37,090 nt of DNA from Saprospiraceae bacterium. Its GTDB lineage: Bacteria; Bacteroidota; Bacteroidia; Chitinophagales; Saprospiraceae. The stretch is from contig JAHDHJ010000008.1 of the NCBI GenBank assembly GCA_020631375.1, forward strand, positions 1 through 37,090, written 5' to 3'. The position numbers and the translations under genes were made by a program. The notes below the pieces were generated by a model. It had not been told where the DNA came from. It searched no databases and saw only the letters and a list, made by a program, of their open reading frames with translations. Positions 28,124 to 37,090 of this stretch are shown piece by piece. Every line of letters starts with the position of its first letter. Position 1 is the first letter of the stretch.

Positions 28124-29410
28124 TTGGAATCATTTATAGATATAGAACAAAAAGGACAAAAAAACAAAATGGGCAAAGTCATAGGGCTTATCGTATTTAT
28201 CATTATCGCATTACTTCCGGATTTGTACATCTATTTCAGCAAGGTACATGAATCTTTTGAGGGAGAAAGAGCGAAGAATATAGGAAAACTTGTTTATTTC
28301 AGCACACTCGCACTACAATTCGGCGGAATGCTCTTCCTCTATTTTTATATCAATCAATGGGGAGGGGAAAGAACAGGAATGGTCAATTTACTCCAAGCGT
28401 TCGTTTGGACGATGTTCATTATCAAGGCAATAATTATCCCATTCCTTTTTGTAGGGGATTTGTATAGGATTTCAGAATATGCAATCAAGGCTTTTAATGG
28501 AGCGGAAACCTTACCCGAACGAGTAGCTTCCCGTAGGAATTTCATCAAGCAAGCTTCAGTTATCGTAGCTGCAATTCCTTTTTTCTCTTTCCTACATGGG
28601 ATGACAAGAGGAAAATATAATTTCAAAGTAAGGAATGTCCAATTATCCTTCAAGGATTTGCCCAAGGCTTTCGACGGCTTCAAGGTTGCCCAATTTTCAG
28701 ATTTTCATGCAGGAAGTTTCGATAGTGTTTCCAGCGTAGAATATGGGCTGAATCTATTACAAGAACAAGGAGCTGACCTCATTTTATTCACAGGAGACTT
28801 AGTCAACCAATATGCAGAAGAAGTCGATCCATATGTCGATTTGTTCAAGACTTTAGATGCCCCTTACGGACAATACGCCTCTTTGGGCAACCATGATTAT
28901 GGGTACAGGGATGCGGATAGCCGTACTCCGGAAAACCGCCAAAGCATCAAGGACAAATATGCAGAGTGCAATTTGAATTTGCTCAATAATGCGAATGTCA
29001 AATTAGAAAAAGACAATGAGCATATCAGGCTTGTAGGAGTGGAAAATTGGGGAGTAGCAAGATTTTTTCCAAAAAAAGGAGATTTGAATCTAGCCTTGGA
29101 AGGTGTGGCTGATGAGGATTTCACCATATTAATGTCCCATGATCCGACCCATTGGGATGCAGAAATAAAAAAACATCAAAAGCATATCCACCTTACCCTC
29201 AGCGGACATACACATGGCGCCCAGATGGGCGTAGAATTACTAGGAATGAAATGGAGTCCGGGCAAATATATCTATAAAAGATGGGCAGGATTATATGAAA
29301 ATGCTAAGCAATATCTTTATGTCAATCGAGGCTTCGGAATGTTGGAAGGTTTCTCTTTCAGGGTAGGAATTTATCCGGAAATAACCGTATTTGAACTAAA
29401 AAACGCATAA
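28124..29410 (+). CDS. Membrane-anchored metallophosphoesterase
   Basis: 'KVAQFSDFHAGSF', 'LILFTGDLVNQ', 'YASLGNHDYG', 'LTLSGHTHGAQMG'; N-terminal TM segments; TTG start in the track. Confidence 0.9.
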   Translation: MESFIDIEQKGQKNKMGKVIGLIVFIIIALLPDLYIYFSKVHESFEGERAKNIGKLVYFSTLALQFGGMLFLYFYINQWGGERTGMVNLLQAFVWTMFIIKAIIIPFLFVGDLYRISEYAIKAFNGAETLPERVASRRNFIKQASVIVAAIPFFSFLHGMTRGKYNFKVRNVQLSFKDLPKAFDGFKVAQFSDFHAGSFDSVSSVEYGLNLLQEQGADLILFTGDLVNQYAEEVDPYVDLFKTLDAPYGQYASLGNHDYGYRDADSRTPENRQSIKDKYAECNLNLLNNANVKLEKDNEHIRLVGVENWGVARFFPKKGDLNLALEGVADEDFTILMSHDPTHWDAEIKKHQKHIHLTLSGHTHGAQMGVELLGMKWSPGKYIYKRWAGLYENAKQYLYVNRGFGMLEGFSFRVGIYPEITVFELKNA

Positions 29411-29573
29411 GAAGCGACTAGGTTTACACGTTATAAGGGAAGGATAAACTTGATATGTTAGGAAAATATGATTAGCTTTAACCCGTTCAATAGAATAAGA
29501 ACCGAGCAAATTCCTTACAAATACTCATATTTCCCCAGCTAACTAACGCATTGTAAACCAAAACCATGAGATT

Positions 29574-29750
29574 ATGATTAAGGATAATTCATTAGCCTTA
29601 GGTATGGCTGTGGGTACGACTTTAGGCTTAGGACTAGGCGCATTCATTGGCAGCTTACTAATGGGAATGTTATTAGGTATGATGGCAGGCTCCGGAACAG
29701 GTTATTTTCTGGGAAATGCTGTCGAGAAAAGGAAGAGTAAGGAAATCTAG
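29574..29750 (+). CDS. Small glycine-rich membrane protein (58 aa), not in the supplied ORF track
   Basis: ATG at 29574, TAG at 29748: MIKDNSLALGMAVGTTLGLGLGAFIGSLLMGMLLGMMAGSGTGYFLGNAVEKRKSKEI; followed by a strong terminator. Confidence 0.6.
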   Translation: MIKDNSLALGMAVGTTLGLGLGAFIGSLLMGMLLGMMAGSGTGYFLGNAVEKRKSKEI

Positions 29751-29768
29751 ATTTTTCTTATTAGCAAA

Positions 29769-29804
29769 CAATGGGTCATTCCGAAAATTCAGAATGACCC
29801 ATTG
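29769..29804. terminator. Bidirectional terminator between the 58-aa ORF and aldehyde dehydrogenase
   Basis: CAATGGGTCATTC...GAATGACCCATTG 13-bp stem. Confidence 0.7.
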
Positions 29805-29839
29805 CTTATTTTGAACATGTTCAAAATCCAAACAGTTCC

Positions 29840-31252
29840 TTACAACATATTCTTCAATAAGAACTTCAGTTTACTATAATTTTTCCCCCAAGGAGCATAT
29901 CTCACATCCAAATCTATCGATGGAGACTTATGCAAAATACTCTTGAAATGAGAAAAAGTCTCAAAAGAAGCAGTGCTATGATAAGCTCCGATACCACTTT
30001 CGCCTACACCCCCGAATGGCAAATTGGGATTGCCAATGTGGACCAGTGTATCATTCACACAGCCACCACCTGATGGACATTCTTTGAGAACTCGGTTGCT
30101 AATGGCAGTATCCTTAGTGAAAATATAAAGAGCCAATGGCTTTTCTCCTTCATTTACAAATTCGATAACATCGTTTATATTCTCATATTCCATGACCGGA
30201 ATGATAGGACCAAAAATTTCTTGTTGCATAATGGCGTCATTTTTTGTCACTCGGTCCATTATGGTTGGAGAAATATACTTGTCTTTCCGATCTGTTATTC
30301 CTCCGAAAATAACTTTATTTTCATCGATAAGACCTTTCAATCTGTCAAAATTCCTTTCATTGATGATCCTACCATAATCTTCACTTTCTTGTGGATTCGA
30401 ACCATAGAACTCCTTGATTTTTTCTTGGATTTTGTCAATAAGTTTGGATTTTATGTCCTTATGTACGAATAAATAATCGGGAGCAATACAGGTTTGCCCA
30501 AGGTTCATGAATTTCCCCCATACGATCCTACGGGCAGTATTCTCCAAATTGATATTCTTATCAACGATACAAGGACTCTTCCCTCCAAGTTCCAAAGTTA
30601 CCGGGGTTAAATGCTTGGCTGCCGCTTGATAGACGATTCTACCTACATGTGTACTTCCGGTAAAGAAAATATAATCCCACCTTTCTTTGAGCAATGCCGT
30701 ACTTTCCGGAATACCTCCTTCTACTACTGCCACATATTCTGATGCAAAGGTACTCTCCAATATTTCTTTTACGATTTCTCCTGTATGGGGAGCGCACTCA
30801 GATGGTTTGCAAACCGAAGTGTTTCCTGCCGAAATTGCCCCGATCAAAGGAGATAAAAGTAATTGGAAAGGATAATTCCAAGGAGCTATGATTAATACTG
30901 TACCATAAGGTTCTGGATGTCTCTTACTAGATCCGGGAGCAAAGAACAAAGGAGTTTTCACCCTTTTTGGTTTCGCCCAATGGGCAGTTTTGCTGATGGC
31001 TTCATCAATTTCTTTCAAAACCAAGCCCGTTTCTGTAATATAAGCTTCCGGTGCCGATTTCTTTAAATCTTTATACAGGGCTTCATGTATGGCATCTTCT
31101 CTGGAAAGAATAGCTTCCTTTAATTTTTTCAATTGTTTAACTCTAAAAGAAATATCAAGGCTTGTTCCTTTTTTGAAATATGCCTTTTGTTTAAGAACAA
31201 TTTCTTGAATTTGTGAAGATGCCTTGGAACTGGCTGAAACAGCGTTTTGCAT
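29840..31252 (-). CDS. Aldehyde dehydrogenase (class 3-like)
   Basis: 'PYGTVLIIAPWNYPFQLLLSPLIGAISAGNT', 'FFTGSTHVGRIV', 'VTLELGGKSPCIVD', 'GQTCIAPDYL', 'NLPFGGVGESGIGAYHS'; start at MQNAV (31252) more likely than 31291. Confidence 0.93.
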   Translation of the reverse strand: MQNAVSASSKASSQIQEIVLKQKAYFKKGTSLDISFRVKQLKKLKEAILSREDAIHEALYKDLKKSAPEAYITETGLVLKEIDEAISKTAHWAKPKRVKTPLFFAPGSSKRHPEPYGTVLIIAPWNYPFQLLLSPLIGAISAGNTSVCKPSECAPHTGEIVKEILESTFASEYVAVVEGGIPESTALLKERWDYIFFTGSTHVGRIVYQAAAKHLTPVTLELGGKSPCIVDKNINLENTARRIVWGKFMNLGQTCIAPDYLFVHKDIKSKLIDKIQEKIKEFYGSNPQESEDYGRIINERNFDRLKGLIDENKVIFGGITDRKDKYISPTIMDRVTKNDAIMQQEIFGPIIPVMEYENINDVIEFVNEGEKPLALYIFTKDTAISNRVLKECPSGGGCVNDTLVHIGNPNLPFGGVGESGIGAYHSTASFETFSHFKSILHKSPSIDLDVRYAPWGKNYSKLKFLLKNML

Positions 31253-31297
31253 GATTAGTATTTTGAAAGTGAACTCTAAAGTTAAGAACAAAATACT

Positions 31298-31330
31298 ATT
31301 CCTACAAGCCTGTTGAAAAGTTGTAGGAAT
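31298..31330. other. Strong hairpin in a divergent intergenic region
   Basis: ATTCCTACAA-13 nt-TTGTAGGAAT; 10-bp perfect stem. Confidence 0.5.
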
Positions 31331-31584
31331 TTTTATGTTTCTTTTTGTTTGGTCACAAAATATAGGGAATGAGTTTTTTAAGTGTAAAAGTGTTTCATAT
31401 GTTTGGAACTAGATTACAAACAATAATTTAGATTTGGATTAGACGGCAATGCTCAACTTATGTAAGAATAGACAAAAAAATGAATATATTATTTTTTAAA
31501 ATTCGTTTATTCTTGTCTTTGTCGAAAAAACAAAATATATTTCTGTTGAATTAGTGAATTTCCAAAATTAAAATCCATTTGAAC

Positions 31585-33153
31585 ATGGTAAGCAAAATAA
31601 TTCTCTTTCTCTTCTTATTGTTGTCCTTACAAGGAATTGCACAATCAAATGAAGCTAAAGTAGCATATAATAATGCAGTAAAGGCTTTTAATGTCAAAGA
31701 TTTCAACCAAGGTGTGCTTCTGTTAGAAGAAGTGGTTTCCGAATCACCCGATTTTCTGCAAGCTCAACGACTTATAGCCGAATGCTATAAAGGCTTAGGA
31801 GATGAAAAAGGAACCCAGAAACATTATAAACTAGTTTTGAACTTACAGGAAAGACAGCCTGATTTATGGTATAGCTTAGGATTGTCCTATGTAAGGGAGA
31901 AAAATACTTCAGAAGCGAAGACTGCATTTGAAAATGTATTGAAATTCAATCCTAATCATACTAAGGCTAAACGGCAATTATCTTATCTAGGTTCTGCCGG
32001 TTCTGCCGAATCCATAGCTAATACAACTACTACAAAAGGAGTAAAGGAGTCTAAGCCTACTATAACACCTACAAATAAAACTGATTCTAACTTAGCAATG
32101 AAATATGCAAATAAGGGTGTAGGTTATTATAATGAAAAACAATTCAAGGAAGCGATATTGGCTTTTGATAAGGCATTGGAACTGAAGCCGTCTGCCAAAT
32201 TATATTCTTATGCTGGGAGATCCAGAATGCATGAAAAGAAAGTGGATGAAGCAATAGAATTGTTGAAGAAAGCGATTGCCCATGATTCTGATAATGGAGA
32301 GTACCATTATTATTTATCCAAAGCCTATGAATTGAAAGGAATAGATAATCTTACTGAAAAATACTTCAATATGGCGAAGAAAAGAGGTTTCGCAGGGACA
32401 GCTGAAGTGTTCAATAGCAAGGCAGTTAAAAATTATAATCAAGGCATAGATTTTTTACAGACCAAAAGGTATGCCGATGCAATTGTTGCTTTCCAAAGAG
32501 CGATAGCTGAAGATTCCAATAAGGCAAAATATTATTATAGTTTAGCTTTGGCATACATGGAAACCAAAAGGCTCAAAGAAGCAAAAGAAATATTGGAGCA
32601 AGGATTGGAAGTAGATCCCGGTTATGGGAGTAACTATAAATTGATGGGGGATTACTATTATGCTAATAAGAAATATGCAAAAGCAGGTTCCTATTATGAG
32701 AATGCCATTACTTATGGAAATGATTCTTATAATGACTATATGAATTTGGGATATGCTTATTCTAAAATTGGGAATTTCAAAAAGGCATTGGATAATTTCT
32801 TAATAGCGGAACAGAAAGCTCCTCATCATATTGAAATCAGATTTACCGTAGCAACAACTTATTTCAAGGCGAATGAATTTGCGAGTGCTGAGAAAAAATT
32901 CTTAAGCATCCTTGATGATGAACCGAATCATATAAAAAGCTTATTTAATATATCGGCTATTTATGATAGAATGGGGGAATATGACAAAGGTTTGGTTTTT
33001 GCCCATCGCTTGATCGATTTAGAACCTACGAATGGGGAGGCATACCACCAAGCTGGTGTTTTGTATGGACATAAAGGCGATTGGAAAAATAAAGATAAAT
33101 ATTATAGAAAAGCAGCTAGCTTAGGGTATAACCACGATCCCCTTAATAATTAA
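31585..33153 (+). CDS. TPR-repeat protein, secreted/periplasmic
   Basis: Signal peptide MVSKIILFLFLLLSLQGIAQS; many TPR repeats (e.g. 'YNEKQFKEAILAFDKALELKPSA'). Confidence 0.9.
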   Translation: MVSKIILFLFLLLSLQGIAQSNEAKVAYNNAVKAFNVKDFNQGVLLLEEVVSESPDFLQAQRLIAECYKGLGDEKGTQKHYKLVLNLQERQPDLWYSLGLSYVREKNTSEAKTAFENVLKFNPNHTKAKRQLSYLGSAGSAESIANTTTTKGVKESKPTITPTNKTDSNLAMKYANKGVGYYNEKQFKEAILAFDKALELKPSAKLYSYAGRSRMHEKKVDEAIELLKKAIAHDSDNGEYHYYLSKAYELKGIDNLTEKYFNMAKKRGFAGTAEVFNSKAVKNYNQGIDFLQTKRYADAIVAFQRAIAEDSNKAKYYYSLALAYMETKRLKEAKEILEQGLEVDPGYGSNYKLMGDYYYANKKYAKAGSYYENAITYGNDSYNDYMNLGYAYSKIGNFKKALDNFLIAEQKAPHHIEIRFTVATTYFKANEFASAEKKFLSILDDEPNHIKSLFNISAIYDRMGEYDKGLVFAHRLIDLEPTNGEAYHQAGVLYGHKGDWKNKDKYYRKAASLGYNHDPLNN

Positions 33154-33164
33154 ATCCTACAATA

Positions 33165-33219
33165 GGAGCAACAAAAAAGCCTTACTGGAATTTCCAGTAA
33201 GGCTTTTTTGTTGCTCTCC
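33165..33219. terminator. Extended bidirectional terminator between the TPR gene and clpX
   Basis: GGAGCAACAAAAAAGCCTTACTGGAA / TTCCAGTAAGGCTTTTTTGTTGCTC(TC)C near-palindrome. Confidence 0.85.
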
Positions 33220-33233
33220 TATAAGGCGGAGAA

Positions 33234-34484
33234 TTAAGCCGCTTTCAATTTCGTCAATTTACTCTTACTCAATTTAGCTTCGGCATAATCCTTATCTACA
33301 GTGAATTCCTTCACATCTTTCTGTCCGGGTAATTCAAACATGGCATCTGTCATAATAGCTTCACAAATGGATCTCAATCCCCTTGCCCCTAATTTGAAAT
33401 CAATTGCTTTTTCAGCAATGAACTTTATAGCTCCATCAGTAACGTTCAGTTTGATACCTTCCAGTTGGAATAATTTTTCATATTGCTTAATCAAAGCATT
33501 CTTAGGCTCGGTCAGGATACGTTTTAATGCATCATAATCCAATGGCTCCAAATATGTCAATACGGGCAAACGACCAATCAATTCAGGAATGATACCGAAA
33601 GATTTGATGTCCTGCTGGGTAATGTATTGTAATAAATGATCCCGATCTATTTCTTCTCCCTCATCAACTGTTTTAAAGCCAATGACATGGGTGTTCACTC
33701 TTTTGGCAATTAGTTTTTCCACACCGTCAAAAGCGCCTCCACAAACAAAAAGGATATTGGAAGTATTTACCTTGACCAATTTTTGTTCGGGGTGTTTACG
33801 CCCTCCTTGGGGCGGAACATGCACCTCTGTTCCCTCAAGCATTTTTAACATGGCTTGTTGGACCCCTTCACCGGAAACATCCCTCGTAATAGACGGATTA
33901 TCTTGTTTTCTGGCGATTTTATCAATCTCATCTATATAAACGATCCCCCTTTCTGCCAATTCCACATTATAGTCGGAAACTTGCAAAAGACGGCTCAGAA
34001 TACTTTCGACATCTTCTCCCACATAACCTGCTTCAGTGAAAACTGTAGCATCCACAATAGCAAAAGGCACATTAAGGAATTTGGCTATTGTCTTAGCCAG
34101 TAATGTTTTACCTGTACCCGTCCGTCCGACCAAAAGGACGTTGGATTTTTCTATTTCGATATCGTCATCACCTACGGGCTGTTCCAGGCGCTTGTAATGA
34201 TTGTGTACCGCTACGGAAAGATAACGCTTGGCTTCATCCTGACCGATGACATATTTGTCAAGGTGTCCTTTGATGTCCCTTGGCGTTAAGGCATCAGGAA
34301 TGTCAAAATCACCTTGGCTGAGTTGTTTCTTCCCTAATTCATCATCTATGATATCCTGTGCTTGTTCGACACAGACTTCACAGATATGGGCATCTATTCC
34401 TGCCACGAGAATGAGGGCTTCAGTCTTATCCCTTCCACAAAATGAACATCTCAAATTATACTTATTTCTTTTATTAAAATCCAT
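33234..34484 (-). CDS. clpX: ATP-dependent Clp protease ATP-binding subunit ClpX
   Basis: Zinc finger '[30 protein letters not shown]', Walker A '[16 protein letters not shown]', 'DEIDKIARK', '[21 protein letters not shown]'. Confidence 0.97.
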   Translation of the reverse strand: MDFNKRNKYNLRCSFCGRDKTEALILVAGIDAHICEVCVEQAQDIIDDELGKKQLSQGDFDIPDALTPRDIKGHLDKYVIGQDEAKRYLSVAVHNHYKRLEQPVGDDDIEIEKSNVLLVGRTGTGKTLLAKTIAKFLNVPFAIVDATVFTEAGYVGEDVESILSRLLQVSDYNVELAERGIVYIDEIDKIARKQDNPSITRDVSGEGVQQAMLKMLEGTEVHVPPQGGRKHPEQKLVKVNTSNILFVCGGAFDGVEKLIAKRVNTHVIGFKTVDEGEEIDRDHLLQYITQQDIKSFGIIPELIGRLPVLTYLEPLDYDALKRILTEPKNALIKQYEKLFQLEGIKLNVTDGAIKFIAEKAIDFKLGARGLRSICEAIMTDAMFELPGQKDVKEFTVDKDYAEAKLSKSKLTKLKAA

Positions 34485-34643
34485 GATTTATTATAAACTT
34501 GACTATTTGGATTAGCCCTGAGTTTTAAACATTACTACAAAAATAGGCATTCTTATGGAATCTTATTGCTAATAGGGAAATGAATCTATTTAAGTATTCA
34601 TTTAGTAATGTAAAATATACCGGATAGGCTCCTGATATAAAAC

Positions 34644-34675
34644 AAAAAGGGAGCAACTTTAGTTGTTCCCTTTTT
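34644..34675 (-). terminator. Rho-independent terminator after clpP
   Basis: AAAAAGGGAGCAACTTTAGTTGTTCCCTTTTT. Confidence 0.8.
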
Positions 34676-34685
34676 GAAAAGATTA

Positions 34686-35378
34686 TTATTTACGGGCCAA
34701 AACCTCATCAATTAATCCGTATGCCTTTGCTTCTTCTGCCACCATCCAATTGTCTCGTTTACAATCTTCAAAGATAGTGTCATAAGGCTTGCCTGTATGG
34801 TGGGCAAGGATGTCATAAAGTTCTTTTTGCAATTGTTTAATCAAGTTGTAGGAGATTTCCATATCCGTTACTTGTCCTTGCATTCCACCCAATGGTTGGT
34901 GAATCATCACCCTTGCATGGGGAAGACAAGCACGTTTGCCCGCAGCACCCGCACACAATAGAACAGCTCCCATAGAAGCAGCCAATCCCGTACAGATAGT
35001 AGCTACATCCGGTGTGATATATTGCATGGTATCATAAATGCCTTGTCCGGCAATGACCCCACCACCTGGGCTATTGATGAAAATCTGCACATCACGCTTA
35101 GGGTCGGAACTTTCCAAGAAAAGTAATTGGGCTTGGATGATATTGGCAACTCTAGAATCCACTCCCTCTCCCAAGAAAAGAATACGATCCATCATCAGAC
35201 GTGAGAACACATCCATTTGGGTAACATTCATTTTTCTTTCCTCCAGTACATATGGAGCTTGGCTAGGAAGAATGCTTTGGATATTAGGAACCGGTGATTT
35301 TCCGTAGTCGTCTAATGTATGGCTGTTTACACCTAAATGTTTGACAGCATATTTTCTAAATTCATCATTAGGGTTCAT
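34686..35378 (-). CDS. clpP: ATP-dependent Clp protease proteolytic subunit ClpP
   Basis: 'DVQIFINSPGGGVIAGQGIYDTMQYI', 'CTGLAASMGAVLLCAGAAGKR', 'ARVMIHQPLGGMQGQVTD'. Confidence 0.97.
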   Translation of the reverse strand: MNPNDEFRKYAVKHLGVNSHTLDDYGKSPVPNIQSILPSQAPYVLEERKMNVTQMDVFSRLMMDRILFLGEGVDSRVANIIQAQLLFLESSDPKRDVQIFINSPGGGVIAGQGIYDTMQYITPDVATICTGLAASMGAVLLCAGAAGKRACLPHARVMIHQPLGGMQGQVTDMEISYNLIKQLQKELYDILAHHTGKPYDTIFEDCKRDNWMVAEEAKAYGLIDEVLARK

Positions 35379-35502
35379 ATAATCAGTTTTATTTTATTAG
35401 TAATGATTGTTGAAAAAAGGTTGCATTGCAACACAAAATCCTAAATATATGACATATAACAACATTTAACAGCCTCATGGTTGTAATATGAACCAATTAT
35501 TT

Positions 35503-35541
35503 AAAAAAAATCTTTGGATGTCCTATCCAAAGATTTTTTTT
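35503..35541 (-). terminator. Rho-independent terminator after tig
   Basis: AAAAAAAATCTTTGGATgtcctATCCAAAGATTTTTTTT. Confidence 0.85.
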
Positions 35542-35556
35542 AAAGCCCTGAGAAGC

Positions 35557-36981
35557 TTATGCTTCTACAGTTTCCTCTGGATTCAAAGCCTTTCTTCTTG
35601 CCTCATTTTCGGCATCCATAACAGCATTGGCTTCCTTGATAATGGTTTCTATTTCTTTTTCATCCACTAAGGTTTCATCCAATTTGACAGCTTGGGTAAC
35701 GGCGGTAAATAATTTGTCACCCATGATTTCCTCCGCTTGCTTTTGAACGGCTTGTTTATCTTGGAACAAACGTTGTGTATAACTCTTCAGAATGGATTCA
35801 TCCAAGCCTGGAGGAATCCCACCATAACTTTTCAAAGCATTGATGAAACCAGCTTCAATTTCTTCTTGGCTTACTTTGAGTTCAAATTGTTTAGTTAATT
35901 TCCCCCTCAACACACTCCATCTCAATTCTTCAATGAAAAATGGGAACTCCCTGTCGATTTGTTCATCTGAAACAGGTTTCTCATTACTGATTTTTATCCA
36001 TCGTTTCAAGAATTCTTCCGGTAATTCGAAATTGTTTTTCTTGACCAATTCCATCTGGATGTCTCTAAAAAGAATGGCATCAGCATTTTTTTGCATGCTG
36101 GCATTCAAATCTATTCTGAATTTATCCAAAGCTTCTTGTTCGCTAGTCACAACACCCTCTCCGAATTGCTTGTCAAAGAACTCTTGGTTCATCTCGGCTA
36201 ATTCTACCCTTGAAACTTCTGTGATTTCCGCTTCGAACATATCACCCACTGTATCATCGTCTTCTTCGATACCTAATATGTACTTGTTGATGATACTCTT
36301 TTCGGAATCTTTCTCTACATCTTTAATATCAAAAGAAATGGTATCGCCTACTTTTTTCTTAGAAAGAGCTTTCGCCAATTTATCTGCTGCCCTATCCACA
36401 GCAATAGAGAATTCGGCTTCATGTCCATCTTCTTTTAGTGCTTTTCCATCCAATTCTTTTGCAGTGACCTTTACAAGGTCATTCATTTGGATGTCATTCT
36501 CAGCATTACTTCTTTTCCCAAATCTTTTTCGAGCATTATTCAATTCCTCTTCAACAATTTTATCAGAAACGCTGACTCTGTTTGTTTTATAAGTGCTTTT
36601 TTTAGAAATACCTTTGATTTCAAAATCAGGAATCAATCCCAAGTCGAACTTGAATTCAAAATCGCCTAATTTATTAGCATCAAATGCTACTTGTTCCTGT
36701 TTTTCATTAGGAATCGGCTCGCCGAAAATCTCTACACCTTTCAATGCAGCTTGTAATTGTTCTTGTAGAATCGTATTTACTTCTTGCATCAATATTTGCT
36801 CACCATACATTTTTTTGACATAGGATAAAGGGGTTTTCCCTTTTCGGAACCCTTTCAAATGACTATCTTTCCTATGTTTTTCCAAGGTTTTCTTGAAATT
36901 TTTTTCATAATCGGATTGGTCAATTGTAATGGTAAGAATGGCATTGAGTGTGTCTAGATCTTCTTTGACGAATGTGGCCAT
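35557..36981 (-). CDS. tig: Trigger factor
   Basis: N-terminal ribosome-binding domain 'YEKNFKKTLEKHRKDSHLKGFRKGKTPLSYVKKMYG'; middle and C-terminal SurA-like region; upstream of clpP and clpX. Confidence 0.92.
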   Translation of the reverse strand: MATFVKEDLDTLNAILTITIDQSDYEKNFKKTLEKHRKDSHLKGFRKGKTPLSYVKKMYGEQILMQEVNTILQEQLQAALKGVEIFGEPIPNEKQEQVAFDANKLGDFEFKFDLGLIPDFEIKGISKKSTYKTNRVSVSDKIVEEELNNARKRFGKRSNAENDIQMNDLVKVTAKELDGKALKEDGHEAEFSIAVDRAADKLAKALSKKKVGDTISFDIKDVEKDSEKSIINKYILGIEEDDDTVGDMFEAEITEVSRVELAEMNQEFFDKQFGEGVVTSEQEALDKFRIDLNASMQKNADAILFRDIQMELVKKNNFELPEEFLKRWIKISNEKPVSDEQIDREFPFFIEELRWSVLRGKLTKQFELKVSQEEIEAGFINALKSYGGIPPGLDESILKSYTQRLFQDKQAVQKQAEEIMGDKLFTAVTQAVKLDETLVDEKEIETIIKEANAVMDAENEARRKALNPEETVEA

Positions 36982-37010
36982 GATAATAGAAAGCTATGGT
37001 TAAAAAAAAG

Positions 37011-37031
37011 AAAAGCTGGAGGCCAGCTTTT
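37011..37031 (-). terminator. Rho-independent terminator after tRNA-Leu
   Basis: AAAAGCTGG-AGG-CCAGCTTTT; the minus strand continues into CTTTTTTTT. Confidence 0.75.
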
Positions 37032-37037
37032 CTGTGA

Positions 37038-37090
37038 TGGTGCGGGTAGAGGGAGTCGAACCCCCACGCCGTTAAGCACTAGATCCTAAG
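37038..37090 (-). tRNA. tRNA-Leu (anticodon TAG), partial, truncated by the window edge
   Basis: Reverse complement CTTAGGATCTAGTGCTTAACGGCGTGGGGGTTCGACTCCCTCTACCCGCACCA: anticodon loop CT-TAG-GA, long class II variable arm, GGTTCGAC T-loop, encoded CCA. Confidence 0.9.

Noticed and set aside
35840-36592. 250-aa plus-strand ORF antisense to tig
   Set aside because: Ser/Leu/Asn-rich shadow ORF fully inside the well-supported trigger factor gene; no recognisable domain.
1-37090. CRISPR arrays, IS transposases, prophage genes, toxin-antitoxin pairs or restriction systems
   Set aside because: None seen: no regularly spaced direct repeats, and no recognisable transposase, integrase or defence domains among the ORFs.
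37038-37090. tRNA-Leu as an integration site for an island
   Set aside because: The adjacent genes are core (tig, clpP, clpX), with no integrase or duplicated tRNA end in the window; the tRNA is cut by the window edge.

Overview
This is an AT-rich window from a Bacteroidetes-type genome, inferred from type IX secretion (T9SS)/gliding genes, TAnnTTTG-style promoters and protein signatures. It is mostly chromosomal housekeeping content, with no CRISPR array, prophage or IS element. From left to right: an ECF sigma / putative anti-sigma / Spy-like periplasmic protein operon (-); T9SS genes porV and porU (-), diverging from a PorP/SprF-like gene, gldJ and murF (+); a degenerate arginase-family protein (-) diverging from a Glu/Leu-type dehydrogenase (+); an OmpA-family protein with TSP3-like repeats; an NAD-dependent epimerase and anmK (-); a tetR-tolC-hlyD-RND efflux operon (+); a TlpA-like lipoprotein and a small membrane protein; a His-rich COG0523/CobW GTPase (-); a membrane metallophosphoesterase; an unlisted 58-aa glycine-rich ORF; an aldehyde dehydrogenase (-); a TPR protein; clpX, clpP and tig (-); and a partial tRNA-Leu (-) at the right edge. 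I did not find a clearly new multi-gene system. The best leads are: (i) two identical ECF-type promoter motifs (GTTAAACCTTTTT-N11-GTC) upstream of the sigma gene and of its putative anti-sigma gene; (ii) a ~150-bp MITE-like inverted repeat between porU and porV with a candidate 7-bp duplication at the porU stop codon; (iii) an arginase-fold protein that appears to lack the Mn ligands; (iv) an internal twin-arginine motif in a multi-pass metallophosphoesterase; (v) the 58-aa glycine-zipper ORF.
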